DNA of 64,000 nucleotides. It comes from CAMYMQ01 sp963730305. Its GTDB lineage: Bacteria > Pseudomonadota > Alphaproteobacteria > Bin65. The translations under genes were made by a program, and so were the position numbers. The notes beneath the pieces are model-generated. The model saw only the letters and a program-made list of their open reading frames with translations, ran no database searches and was not told where the DNA came from. Positions 9,948 through 21,623 of the stretch are shown here, one piece after another; positions within the stretch are counted from its first letter, which is position 1, and every line of letters begins with the position of its first letter. Where the stretch lies: assembly GCA_963730305.1 (NCBI GenBank), contig CAVSRB010000006.1, forward strand, positions 1 through 64,000. The letters run 5' to 3'.

Positions 9948-10304
9948 TTAGGCGCCGGATCCCTTCCAGAGTGGCGTCACCGTGCCACCCATCGACTGTG
10001 CTATTCCGATGAGTTCGTCGGAAGCGTTGCCGTACACATTCATGCTTGTGACTTGGCAATTCTCCATCAACGACTGGAAGAGTTGTCCGATGTTTGCCAG
10101 ATGTGCCATGAGGGCGTCACCGTCCTGATAGGCCTCGACAATGGTGCATGTTCGTCCGTCGGCCGAGAGGTACCAGCCATAGTCGAGCGTGCCGGGTTCG
10201 TTGCCGGTTACCTTGCCGACCATCTCCGTCACCAGTCGCTCGAATTCCTCATCCTGCCCATCATTGATCGACATTTCGGCAACGATACGAATGACTTCAG
10301 ACAT
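9948..10304 (-). CDS. Antibiotic biosynthesis monooxygenase-fold (YgiN-like) protein
   Basis: Protein of 118 residues with the ABM ferredoxin-like fold: 'IRIVAEMSINDGQDEEFERL' at the N-terminus, then a 'GTLDYGWYLSADGRTCTIVEAYQD' strand pair. Family members include quinol monooxygenases and many dimeric proteins of unknown role. The start ATG has AAAGGAG 6 nt upstream, a strong site. No catalytic assignment is possible. Confidence 0.75.
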   Translation of the reverse strand: MSEVIRIVAEMSINDGQDEEFERLVTEMVGKVTGNEPGTLDYGWYLSADGRTCTIVEAYQDGDALMAHLANIGQLFQSLMENCQVTSMNVYGNASDELIGIAQSMGGTVTPLWKGSGA

Positions 10305-10680
10305 GAGTCACTCCTTTGACCCGATAATATCCGCGCGGCAGCATACCACATCTTCATGCGCAACAATTCGAAGCCAGCCTGGCGGTCGAGATTCAGGGAT
10401 CATGCGGATACGAGAGCGCAGCATTTCAGACCACCTGAGCCCCTGATCCGACGCCGGATTGTGAACAGGGAAGCTACAACGATGCTGGCGTTGAATATGC
10501 TCTCCGGGATGTCAGTAGTGCGCTGATGTCCATCTGCTCGCGACTGCTTGGCTGCTGGCGTCGATGTGCCGTGCTGGAATCTGGCGTCGGCGTCCGCGTA
10601 TGATCCTGATAGTACATTGATCCGGTTTGCCCGGAACGGTGAATGTAGCTGCCGGACGCTCGCATAACCTCTGGATTAAC
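10305..10680. other. Intergenic, upstream of lipoprotein and pyruvate carboxylase
   Basis: Bases 10305-10680 carry no gene I can support. The segment holds a promoter-like element at 10574-10613 that closely resembles one at 9761-9800; otherwise nothing is recognised. Confidence 0.5.
10574..10613 (+). promoter_or_regulatory. Candidate promoter, repeated at 9761-9800
   Basis: TGGAAT and TATGAT are separated by 18-19 bases, about 75 bases before the lipoprotein start. The 40-base element matches 9761-9800 at 32 of 40 positions, with TGGAATCTGGCGT and TATGATCCTGA identical in both. The second copy lies in the start of the EamA gene, so the similarity could also be a decayed repeat. Confidence 0.35.
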
Positions 10681-11079
10681 ATGACGCCTTTTAGACCAGT
10701 TTCATTTTGCCTCCTTATGCTTGTCGGGCTTGTGCTTGTCGCATGTGGCGGCGGCAAAAAGCTCGACGCGCGCGTTCTGGAATTGTCGATTACCTACAGT
10801 GCCGAGGGGCCCGTCCTGGCAACGATGACTGGTGATCGCGGGGCCGCGAACAGCGGTGCGACGGTTGAATGCCGGCTTACTGCGGACGCCAAACCGCTGG
10901 TTGGTCAGGCGACGGCGGATCAATTTGGCGCCTTTGAGATGACGCTCGATCACACGAAGTTCCCCGATCGGCTTCCGACCGCCGATGAATATGCACACTT
11001 CAACGAGACGATTGAATGCAGACCGCGCGGCGGTTCCTGGGAGAGCCCGTTGCGCCAGCCGGTCATACGAGTTGGTTAG
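10681..11079 (+). CDS. Small lipoprotein of unknown function
   Basis: A 132-residue protein with a typical lipoprotein signal peptide: a basic/polar start, a hydrophobic core (FCLLMLVGLVLV) and a lipobox ending in the lipidated Cys followed by Gly-Gly-Gly. The mature part has strand-like segments and two further Cys residues, which could form a disulfide. The start at 10681 places the signal peptide at residue 1. It lies 15 bases before pyruvate carboxylase and may be co-transcribed with it, but no functional link is evident. Confidence 0.7.
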   Translation: MTPFRPVSFCLLMLVGLVLVACGGGKKLDARVLELSITYSAEGPVLATMTGDRGAANSGATVECRLTADAKPLVGQATADQFGAFEMTLDHTKFPDRLPTADEYAHFNETIECRPRGGSWESPLRQPVIRVG

Positions 11080-11094
11080 AGGTGGAGGTTACCC

Positions 11095-14000
11095 GTGAGG
11101 GAAATTCGACGGGTACTGGCAGCAAATCGTGGTGAGATCGCCGTGCGTATCTTTCAAGCCTGCACCGAGCTGGGTAAAGAGACGATTGCGCTCTACAGCG
11201 AAGAGGACATGCTGTCTCCACATCGCTATCGCGCCGATGAAGCCTATCTGGTCGGTCGCGGTCGCACGCCGGTAGGCGCATATCTTGACATCGATGACAT
11301 TCTCAGACTGGCCCGGGAACATCAGGTCGACGCTATCCACCCTGGCTACGGTTTCCTCGCAGAGAATGCGGAATTCGCTCGCCGCTGCGCAGCGGAGGGA
11401 ATCGTCTTCATAGGTCCCGACCCGGACCACCTCGATCTTTTTGGCGAGAAGCTGTCGGCCAGACATGCGGCAGTGGATGCGGGCCTGAGAGTCGCCGCCG
11501 GGACAGATGGACCCGTAACCAGCTTAGATGAAGCGCTCTCGTTTGCTAGTGAACACGGATACCCACTGATGGTGAAGGCCGTCCACGGTGGCGGAGGTCG
11601 AGGGATGCGCGTCGTCCAGGATGATCGCGAGCTAGCCGCCGCGATCGAAGCGGCAGGGCGGGAAGCCGCTGCGGCATTCGGTAACGCCGATGTCTACCTC
11701 GAGCAGTTCATCGCCGACGCGCGGCATATCGAGGTCCAGATTCTGGGCGATAGACACGGCAATGTCGTCCATCTCTGGGAACGTGATTGTTCGGTACAGC
11801 GCCGCCATCAGAAGATGATCGAGTTCACCCCGGCAATGTCGCTATCTGAGCACCAGCGCTTGGGGATTTGCGAAGCGGCCCAACGGCTGATGGAGCATGT
11901 TGGCTATTCCAATGCCGGGACGGTCGAATTTCTCGTCGATCAGGCGGGACAAGCTTATTTCATCGAGGTCAATCCACGCATCCAGGTCGAGCACACCGTT
12001 ACCGAACTCGTAACCGGAGTCGATCTCGTACAGGCTCAAATCAGGATTGCGGAAGGAGCGTCGCTGGCGGACATTGGTGTCAGCGAGCCACCGGCGACAC
12101 GCGGCAGCGCGATGCAGTGCCGGGTGACGACGGAGGACCCGTTGAATGGTTTCCTGCCGGACAATGGTCGCATACTCGCCTTTCGCAGCGCCGGCGGCTA
12201 TGGCGTGCGCCTTGATGTCGGCAGCGGCTTGACCGGCGCCGAGATTCAACCGCACTACGATTCGTTGCTGGTCAAAGTCAGTACCTGGGATACGACTCTG
12301 GAGATGGCAGCCCGGCGGATGTACCGTGCCATCCGAGAGATGCGTGTTCGTGGCGTGCAGACGAACATCCCGTTCCTTGAGAATCTGATCCAGCATCCGA
12401 TTTTTCTCTCCGGATCTGCAACGACGACCTTCCTCGATAGCCACCCCGAGCTATTTCGTTTCCCGCCGCGTCAGGATCGCGGCACCAGGTTGTTGCGCTA
12501 CATAGCCGACCGTGCGGTCAACGACGCGCATGTATCGATCGGAGCCGATGCGCCGGACCGGACGGATATCCGGTTGCCGGAGATCGGTTCGCTGTCGAAC
12601 AGGCCTGAAACAGCGAAGACTGTTCTGGATCGAGACGGCGCCGAGGAACTTGCGAAGTGGGTATCGTCGCAGCGGCAACTACTGTTGACCGACACGACAA
12701 TGCGGGATGCGCATCAGTCTCTGCTTGCAACCCGCATGCGGAGCTACGACATGCTGAGGATTGCTCCGGCGACGGCAGCGCTCGAAGGAGCGCTCTTCAG
12801 TCTGGAATCGTGGGGCGGCGCTACCTTCGATGTCTCATACCGTTTTCTCAAAGAAGATCCCTGGCAGCGGCTGGTCGATCTGCGTCGGGCGTTACCAGAT
12901 ACGATGCTCCAGATGTTGCTGCGTGGCCAGAGTCTGGTCGGCTACCGCGCCTACCCTGACAACCTGGTGCGCGAGTTCGTCAGCGAAGCGGCATCGGCCG
13001 GGATCGACGTCTTCCGCATTTTCGACAGCCTCAACTATTTGCCGAACATGCGGGTGGCGATCGACGCGGCGCGCGAGTCGGGCAAAGTTGCCGAGGTTGC
13101 GATCTGCTATACCGGTGATATTCTCGATCCACGTCGGGAAAAGTACACCCTGGACTATTTCCTCAACCTTGCCCGCGAGATCGAGGATGCCGGTGCCCAC
13201 ATTCTGGCGATCAAAGACATGGCCGGAGTGCTGACGCCGCCGGCTGCCGAGCGGCTAGTCAATTCCCTAAAGGAGACGATTGACATACCACTGCACCTGC
13301 ACACTCACGATTCAGCGGGTTCAGGTGTTGCGACTGTGCTCAAGGCAGCCGAAGCAGGGCTGGACATCGCTGATGGCGCATTGAGCAGTATGGCTGGCGG
13401 CACCTCCCAGCCCAGCCTGAACGCTATCGTCGCTGGTTTACGCGGGACGGAACGGCAAAGCGAACTGGATCTGGGTGACCTGGAACGCTTGTCGGAATAT
13501 TGGTCGGAGGTACGCTCTCGATACGGGATCTACGAAACGGGCATCTCCGCGCCAGATGCTTCGGTCTACCGGCATCAGATGCCCGGCGGCCAGTACACAA
13601 ATCTGAAAGCGCAGGCGCAAGCTGTCGGATTGGGCCGCCGCTGGCCCGATGTCGTAAACGCCTATCGTGAAGCAGACGAAGCGCTGGGCGAGGTTATCAA
13701 GGTCACTCCTTCTTCGAAAGCGATCGGGGATTTCGCGCTCTTCATCGTCCAGAATGAGATTCCGATCGATCAACTTGTTGGACGGCTCGCTGACGTAGAC
13801 GCCCCGCAATCGGTGATCGAGATGCTGGCTGGTGGTTTGGGCCAGCCACCCTATCCGTTTCCTGCGGATCTCCGCCGAGCGGTTCTTCGCGACCGGGAGC
13901 CGATGCGAGAGCGTCCCGGTGCCTTACTGGAAGATGTTGACCTCGACGCCTGCTCAAGTGAATTGCAGCAAACGCTCGGGCATCGCCCTTCGCGGCGCGA

Positions 14001-14584
14001 TGTCATCTCATGGTTGATCTATCCCGATGTCTTTCTCGATTACCAACAACACGTCGACGATTTCGGCGACACATCGGTGCTGGACACGACAACATTTCTC
14101 TACGGCTTGAATCCGGGCGAGACGGCGTACGCCCAGATCGAACAGGGCAAAATCCTGATCATCTCGATAACGGCTATCGGACCAGTTCAGGACGATGGCA
14201 CCCGTGTCGTCTATTTCGATCTGAATGGCAGCCCGCGCGAGATCCAAACACGCGATCAGAGTGTGGCGTCGACGGTCGTGCAGCGTCCGCGAGCAGACAT
14301 TAGTGATTGGCGTCAGGTGGCGGCTCCGATGCCCGGGACGGTCGTTCATGTGCTGCCTGCTCCCGGGGAGCGAGTAGGATCGGGGCGATCAGTTGCTTGT
14401 GATTGAAGCAATGAAGATGGAGACGGTGATCACCGCGCCGCGCGACGCGAACGTGGTGGAACTCTTCGTACGAGCTGGCGAGAGCGTACAGCCCGGTGAT
14501 CTGCTGATGCAGCTACAGGATATGGCTGCGGTGAGAGTGCCTGCTGAAAATACCGCACCGCTGTCATTTGATAGCGGAAAGTAG
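11095..14584 (+). CDS. pyc: Pyruvate carboxylase, frame broken in a G4 run at 14382-14385
   Basis: Cytoplasmic biotin enzyme making oxaloacetate from pyruvate, bicarbonate and ATP, the anaplerotic step. Domains in order: biotin carboxylase (residues 1-450; ATP loop 'KAVHGGGGRGMRVV', 'FIEVNPRIQVEHTVTE'), carboxyltransferase (about 510-800; 'LLTDTTMRDAHQSLLATR', with HLHTHDSAG metal ligands), allosteric/PC-domain segment, and biotinyl domain with the lysine in EAMKMET. The main frame ends at 14406, just before the biotin site. Dropping one G from GGGG at 14382-14385 joins it to the frame ending at 14584, giving about 1,163 residues, the normal single-chain length. The start is a GTG with GGAGG 6 nt upstream. 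The homopolymer break looks like a sequencing error. Confidence 0.93.
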
Positions 14585-14699
14585 CATCGCGGTTTCGGTT
14601 TCTTGGCGGCTTTGCGACTGTCTCATTCGGCACTGCAATCGGCACCTCAAGAACTCGCGCCCGCCTCGATAGCATTCCCCACGTTGAATGGCCGCGAGG

Positions 14700-15552
14700 T
14701 TAGATCGTCTGGATCGGTATGTGGATGTTGTCGATCAGCTCTGCGTTGGCCCGAATTCGTGTTTCGGCCTTTCGGACGAGATCTTCAAGGATAGCGGGAT
14801 TCGCCGCTTCGCCGAAGAGCACTCCCGTGTCTTCGTAGACAACGGTCGCCAGAACTTCGTCGACGCGGAAGACGATCATGTCGATCTCAATGACGAAGTC
14901 GTCGAGGCCAAGCCCCAACCGCAAGCCGAAGGACTGCTCACCGATCTGCGGAAACGAGATGGGCGAGACGTATCCCCAAGTGTCGTCTCCATAGTCGTAT
15001 CCCTCGGATGGGCAGGCGTTGTATGCCATTTGTAATTGCTCGAATACGGCGGCGGCATTCTGTGAACCATCGTAGAGGGATAGGAATTGCGCCGCATATG
15101 GGCCGCTGTAGCTCGCTTCGTAACTTCCGCTCCGCTCAGCCACGGCGAGATCTTGAACCGAAACGCCACAAATGTTGTCAGTGTCCGTCAATTCGATTTC
15201 CAGATTCTCGCCGCTGACGCGCCAGCCGGTTGGGAGATCTTCAATTCCAAGCAGGACCGGATCGAGCTTCGGCGCTTATCGGATTAGGCGTCGCCGTTGC
15301 TTCCGGAGTTGATGTAGGCAGCGGTGTGCTTGTCGGGCCAGCCGTTGCGAGAATCGTTGGTGTGCGTCTTACGAGCGGTGTCGATGTTGGTTTTGGCGTG
15401 CGCGTCGGTTGACTGCTGCGCAGCGCGACGCGCGTTTTGACGACGTCGTCCCAGGTTGCCGTTGGCTCAGCGCCGGTGAGGGCCTCAGCGTTGCAAGCCG
15501 CAAACAGGACGAGCGCGCAGGCACCGATAAGAAGTGCAAATTTGGAGTTCAT
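14700..15552 (-). CDS. Lipoprotein with Thr/Pro-rich linker, frame broken near 15280
   Basis: Secreted lipoprotein of unknown function. The ATG at 15552 starts a signal peptide with lipobox LFAAC, followed by a 60-residue Thr/Pro/Ser linker (RTPKPTSTPL and similar). The C-terminal domain (about 185 residues, 'LPTGWRVSGENLEIELTDTD' onward) is in another frame; one extra base around 15275-15285 explains the split. Joined length is about 283 residues. The linker probably spans the cell wall or surface layer. I do not recognise the C-terminal domain. Confidence 0.65.
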
Positions 15553-15707
15553 GGCGCTTGCTCTCTGATGGACGCTAGTCATCGATCGTTCCTAGAATAA
15601 TTTCAATTGCATTCCTCTCCCATGCCCCGGAAGTACCGTCGAAAATCGTTATCCCGGTCTAGAATCAAGATTCCGGAACGATCTGAGATGCAACTGAGGG
15701 AGGTACG

Positions 15708-16196
15708 ATGAGTGGTCAATCTCACGACGAGTTCATGCGAATCGCCATCGAAGAAGCGATTCGATCTCGTGACGAAGGCAACAGCGCCGTCGGGTCGATT
15801 GTCGTCAGAGATGGGCAAGTTCTGGCGCGCGGCCGCAATCTTGTGACAACCGACCATGACGTGACGGCGCATGCTGAGACGGTCGCGTTGCGGGAAGCAG
15901 GATCTGTTGCAAAGAGTGTCAGTTTTGAAGGCTGCACGCTCTATACAACCTTCGAACCTTGCCCGATGTGCTGCGGTGCGATCTTGCTTGCCGGAATCTC
16001 GACGCTGGTGGTTGGCGCGAAACCAGAAGCAGGTGCGGGACTCTGGGAGGGATACAGCGTAGAAGGACTCATTGACAGTCTGGGAAGATCACATACGATC
16101 AATGTAATCGGCGGCGTTTTGTCTGAGGAATGCGCTGCAGTGAGGAGACTAGTCCTCATCGTGGTACATCAAAGAAAGGGATGGCTGGTGCAATGA
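15708..16196 (+). CDS. Nucleoside deaminase (cytidine/guanine/tRNA-adenosine deaminase superfamily)
   Basis: Zinc-dependent hydrolytic deaminase of a nucleobase, nucleoside or tRNA adenosine. The zinc ligands and catalytic acid are visible: His55 and Glu57 in HAE, and Cys85 and Cys88 in PCPMC. The 162-residue length fits both the guanine deaminase-like and TadA-like groups. The ATG start has GGGAGG upstream. The stop overlaps the mscL start (ATGA at 16193-16196). The substrate cannot be settled by eye. Confidence 0.85.
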   Translation: MSGQSHDEFMRIAIEEAIRSRDEGNSAVGSIVVRDGQVLARGRNLVTTDHDVTAHAETVALREAGSVAKSVSFEGCTLYTTFEPCPMCCGAILLAGISTLVVGAKPEAGAGLWEGYSVEGLIDSLGRSHTINVIGGVLSEECAAVRRLVLIVVHQRKGWLVQ

Positions 16197-16585
16197 ACGA
16201 TCTCTGGACCGATTTTAAGGCCTTCGCGATCAAGGGCAACTTCGTTGATCTGGCAGTTGCCTTGATCCTGGCCCTGGCATTTACGGCGATTATCAACTCG
16301 TTTCTCGATGACATCGTCTGGCCAATTATTGGCGGCATCGTCAGCGACAAATCGTTCGCGTTTCTCACGTTCAGTTTCCTCGGCGCGGAAGTGCGCTACG
16401 GAAACTTCATGACCCAGATCGTCTACTTCTTTATGGTCGCAGTGATCCTTTTCTTTGTCGTGATGGGCTACAACCGTCTTCGAACCTCGGACGTGACGAC
16501 CAAGAGTTGTCCCTACTGCAAGAGCTCCATCGCGATTGCTGCGACCCGATGCCCGAATTGCACATCGCAATTGGTCGAGGCGTAG
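16193..16585 (+). CDS. mscL: Large-conductance mechanosensitive channel with C-terminal zinc ribbon
   Basis: Membrane channel that opens under high tension to release solutes during osmotic downshock. The first helix (FVDLAVALILALAFTAIINS) and the second (VYFFMVAVILFFVVMGYNRL) match MscL. In place of the usual short cytoplasmic helix, the C-terminus has two CxxC pairs (Cys106/109 and Cys120/123), a rubredoxin-like zinc ribbon. The 130-residue start at 16193 overlaps the deaminase stop; an in-frame ATG at 16181 would add four residues. Confidence 0.85.
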   Translation: MNDLWTDFKAFAIKGNFVDLAVALILALAFTAIINSFLDDIVWPIIGGIVSDKSFAFLTFSFLGAEVRYGNFMTQIVYFFMVAVILFFVVMGYNRLRTSDVTTKSCPYCKSSIAIAATRCPNCTSQLVEA

Positions 16586-16805
16586 GAGGGTAGGGAACAG
16601 GGACTAGCGAATAGGGATTAGGCCGGCAATGATTCTCGAGAGATAGCGGTCCTGAAAGTATTCTGATGATTGCTGGATAGTAAAAGGAACGAAATCCGAT
16701 TCCGTTCCTTTCTTGAATCATGCGAATTAAAGAGGCGAGCTTGAACGATCCTTAGGGTTCAGGAGGGTCGTTTCCCTTATTCCTGGTACTTACTTGCCAC
16801 CAGCG
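16586..16805. other. Junction region between two sequence types
   Basis: Non-coding stretch from the mscL stop to the abrupt end of a truncated livH. It begins with a short imperfect repeat of a TAGGGA-like unit (16586-16620), then a hairpin terminator, then unassigned bases. Composition and coding style change here from the left-hand type to the GC-rich right-hand type. The break itself appears to lie within about 16790-16815. Confidence 0.55.
16683..16711 (+). terminator. Hairpin terminator after mscL
   Basis: AAAGGAACG (16683-16691) pairs perfectly with CGTTCCTTT (16703-16711) across an 11-base loop, followed by CTTTCTT-like T-rich sequence. Its place about 100 bases after mscL fits a rho-independent terminator. 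GC content of the stem is modest. Confidence 0.5.
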
Positions 16806-17231
16806 TTAGTCAGTCACCCGCGGATCGAGGGCGTCGAGGGCCTGGTAGGTCCGCGGGCTGGCGGTGAAGGCCAGGGCCGAAAGGTTCTGGATGATGATCG
16901 AGACGCCGAAGAAGATCAGCAGCGAGTTGGCCTCGATCCGCTCGATCGGGGTGTTGCTCGCGAGCTGGCGCCGGAACAGGCCGAAATACAGGCCCGCGCC
17001 CAGCAGCCCCGCCAGCACGGCCGCGACGACCATGGCGATCAGCGGCGAGATGCTCGCCAGCGTGAACAGCCAGTAGCCGGTGTAGGCGCCGATCATGACC
17101 AGATCGCCGTGCGCGATGTTGAGCAGGCGCATCGTGCCGTAGATCAGGTTGAGCCCGAGCGCGACGAGCCCGTACACCGACCCGATGATCAGTGCCGCGA
17201 CGAGCAGCTGTCCGGAAAGCAGGAAATCCAC
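16806..17231 (-). CDS. livH: LivH-type ABC permease, C-terminally truncated
   Basis: N-terminal half of a branched-chain amino acid-type permease. The first 130 residues match LivH (LLVAALIIGSVYGLVALGLN, then the NIAHGDLVMIGAY motif), but the protein ends after 141 residues where about 290 are expected. A stop follows within a few codons of the point where homology ends, and the rest of livH plus livM, livG and livF are absent. The cut coincides with the composition change near 16,800, so an artificial or recent join is the likely cause. Confidence 0.85.
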   Translation of the reverse strand: MDFLLSGQLLVAALIIGSVYGLVALGLNLIYGTMRLLNIAHGDLVMIGAYTGYWLFTLASISPLIAMVVAAVLAGLLGAGLYFGLFRRQLASNTPIERIEANSLLIFFGVSIIIQNLSALAFTASPRTYQALDALDPRVTD

Positions 17232-17308
17232 GGGATCCGACCGGTTACGAAAAGACGGAGCGGCACTGGGGCCGCTCCATCATAACGCCGATGAGAAGGC
17301 GCCGGTTG

Positions 17309-18484
17309 CTACTTCCAACCGGTCTTCGGCATGAACGCGGCCGTCGCCCGGGACTTCGGCCAGATGATCTGGATCGTGCCATTCTGGATCTGGAGGAAGC
17401 CGGTCGGGGTGATCGCGTTCTGGACGCCGTCGAACCGCACCTTGCCGATGATGGTATCGAAGGTGTCGGTCGAGATCTCCTTGCGCAGCTTGTCCTTGTC
17501 GAGACCGGCCTTGGCGACCGCCTGCTCCAAGATCTCGGTCGAGACCCAGGCTTCGACCGAATCCAGATAGTCCGGCTCCTGCCCGTACTTCTTCTTGTAG
17601 GCCGCGAAGAAGGCCTTGGCGCGGGCGTTCTTGCCGTGCGGCGACCAGTGGCCCATCGTCACGATGCCGTTGGCCGCGCCCTTGAACATGCCGCGGAAGA
17701 AGGCGGCCGACGGGCCGACCATCAGGTACTGGAACTTGGCCTTGATGCCGAGCTCGCGCGCCTTGTTCATGTAGAGGATCGAATCGCCGGGATAGGCCAG
17801 GGCGAGAATGCCGTCCGGCTTGGCCGCCTTCACCTTCACCAGGATCGCGGTCATGTCCTTGATGTTCGGCGGATAGTCGGAGTCGACCACGACCTTGATG
17901 CCCGCCTTCTTCAGCGCCGGCATCAGGAACTGCTTGTTTTCCTGGCCGAACGGAAGCTGGTTGGTCAGGACGGCGACCGTCTTCACGCCCGCCGATTTGA
18001 GCAGGCCGACCATGGCGGTGGCGAGCCGGTCGGGGAACGCCGCCGTCGTGAACCAGATGTTGCCCGGCTTCATCTTGCGGAGCTGGACCGACGCCGCGGT
18101 GTTGCCGATCATCGGGAACTTGTAGCGTTCCAGCACGGAGGCCACCGCGAAGTGGTGCGGGGTGCCCCAGGGCGCGAGCAGCAGGTCAACCTTGTCCTGC
18201 GTGATCAGCTTTTCGTAGATGCGCACGGCGTTGCCGGGGTTCGACTGATCGTCGTACTGGATCAGCTTGATCTTGCGCTTTTCCTTGCCGCCGATGTTCA
18301 GGCCGCCGCGGGCGTTCACCTGCTCGACCCAAAGATTGTAGGCGTTGATCTGCGACGGCGCCGCCGGCGCGAACAGGCCGGTCTTGGCGATCGAATAGCC
18401 GATCTTGACCTCGGCGGCGGAGCCCGGCGAAGCCCACCCGGCGATCGCAGCCGCCGCTGCGAGTGCTGCAGTCCACTTCTTCAT
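17309..18484 (-). CDS. livK: Branched-chain amino acid-type ABC transporter substrate-binding protein
   Basis: Periplasmic receptor of the LivK type I binding fold. It has a Sec signal peptide (MKKWTAALAAAAAIAGWASP, cut near GSAAE), then 'VKIGYSIAKTGLFAPA' and 'LWVEQVNARGG', the family's first strand and helix. At 391 residues it fits receptors for amides, aromatic acids or branched-chain amino acids. The ATG at 18484 has GGAGGGA 6 nt upstream. It precedes the truncated livH in the same direction. The ligand is unknown; an adjacent oxidoreductase operon and a shared palindrome suggest a catabolic substrate. Confidence 0.88.
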   Translation of the reverse strand: MKKWTAALAAAAAIAGWASPGSAAEVKIGYSIAKTGLFAPAAPSQINAYNLWVEQVNARGGLNIGGKEKRKIKLIQYDDQSNPGNAVRIYEKLITQDKVDLLLAPWGTPHHFAVASVLERYKFPMIGNTAASVQLRKMKPGNIWFTTAAFPDRLATAMVGLLKSAGVKTVAVLTNQLPFGQENKQFLMPALKKAGIKVVVDSDYPPNIKDMTAILVKVKAAKPDGILALAYPGDSILYMNKARELGIKAKFQYLMVGPSAAFFRGMFKGAANGIVTMGHWSPHGKNARAKAFFAAYKKKYGQEPDYLDSVEAWVSTEILEQAVAKAGLDKDKLRKEISTDTFDTIIGKVRFDGVQNAITPTGFLQIQNGTIQIIWPKSRATAAFMPKTGWK

Positions 18485-18819
18485 ACCCAATCCCTCCAGT
18501 TTCTTGTCGCGCCGGTTCACGGGTGCGTCCGGATGCGATCTTCCATCGGCGCTTCCATTTCTCGATCCACGAAGTCGCCCTGGCCGCTGATCCGCCCGAA
18601 GCCGGGCCGGATCGAATTCGTCTTCATCGTCACGGGCACGCGGTCGTGCCTGGCCGTCTTCCGTCCGCCCTTGCTCGCTCACGGTTTCCGGAATCGTCAC
18701 TTCAAACGTTTACGGGTCGACGGTCAATAGCGAACATTGTTCTCGATTGAGCCATAATCCTGTTGGACCGAGAGTCGTCGCTTCCTTGCCGGTCCGATTT
18801 GCCGCGGTCGGCCGGGCCT
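18485..18819. other. Intergenic between livK and the molybdenum hydroxylase operon
   Basis: This 335-base gap must hold the livK promoter. It contains a perfect palindrome at 18732-18742, described separately, in a locally AT-richer patch. No further gene is supported. Confidence 0.5.
18732..18742. promoter_or_regulatory. Candidate TetR operator, copy 1
   Basis: GAACATTGTTC, a perfect inverted repeat with a 1-base centre, followed by T. It matches GAACGCTGTTC at 23111-23121 at 9 of 11 bases, keeping both GAAC/GTTC arms. It lies upstream of livK, so the TetR at 23174 may repress livK as well as the operon next to itself. Confidence 0.45.
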
Positions 18820-21146
<2,327 letters not shown>

Positions 21147-21150
<4 letters not shown>

Positions 21151-21623
21151 AGCGCGGCCTCCGATGCGGTCACGATGGCCTGGACGATCTTGCGGTAGCC
21201 CGAGCAGCGGCACAGGTTGCCGGACAGGCCGCGCTGGACCTCCTCCACCGACAGCTTCTCCTTGCGGTCCAACAGCGCCTGGGCGCTGATCAGCATGCCC
21301 GGCGTGCAGAAGCCGCACTGAAGGCCATTGCCGTCCATGATCGCCTGCTGGACGGGCGCCAGCTCGCCGGCGGCGGGTGCCAAGCCCTCGACCGTGGTGA
21401 TCTCGCGGCCCTCGCAGTTCATCGCCAGCGACAGGCAGCTCCGCGTCGGACGGCCGTCGATCATCACGGTGCAGGCGCCGCAGACGCCCTGGTTGCAGCC
21501 GCGCTTGGCCCCGGTCAGGCGCAGGTGCTCGCGCAGCGCGGTCAGGAGCGTGGTCCACGGCGCGATGCCGGAGACCGACCGGTCGCGTCCGTTGACCGTC
21601 AGGGTGATGGTGTCGTCGCTCAT
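21147..21623 (-). CDS. [2Fe-2S]-binding subunit of molybdenum hydroxylase
   Basis: Electron-transfer subunit with two [2Fe-2S] clusters. The plant-type cluster uses Cys43, Cys48, Cys51 and Cys63 (CNQGVCGACTV); the helical C-terminal cluster uses Cys103, Cys106, Cys138 and Cys140 (CGFCTPG, CRCSGY). The length of 158 residues is standard. Both ends overlap neighbours by ATGA, so the operon is tightly coupled. Confidence 0.93.
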
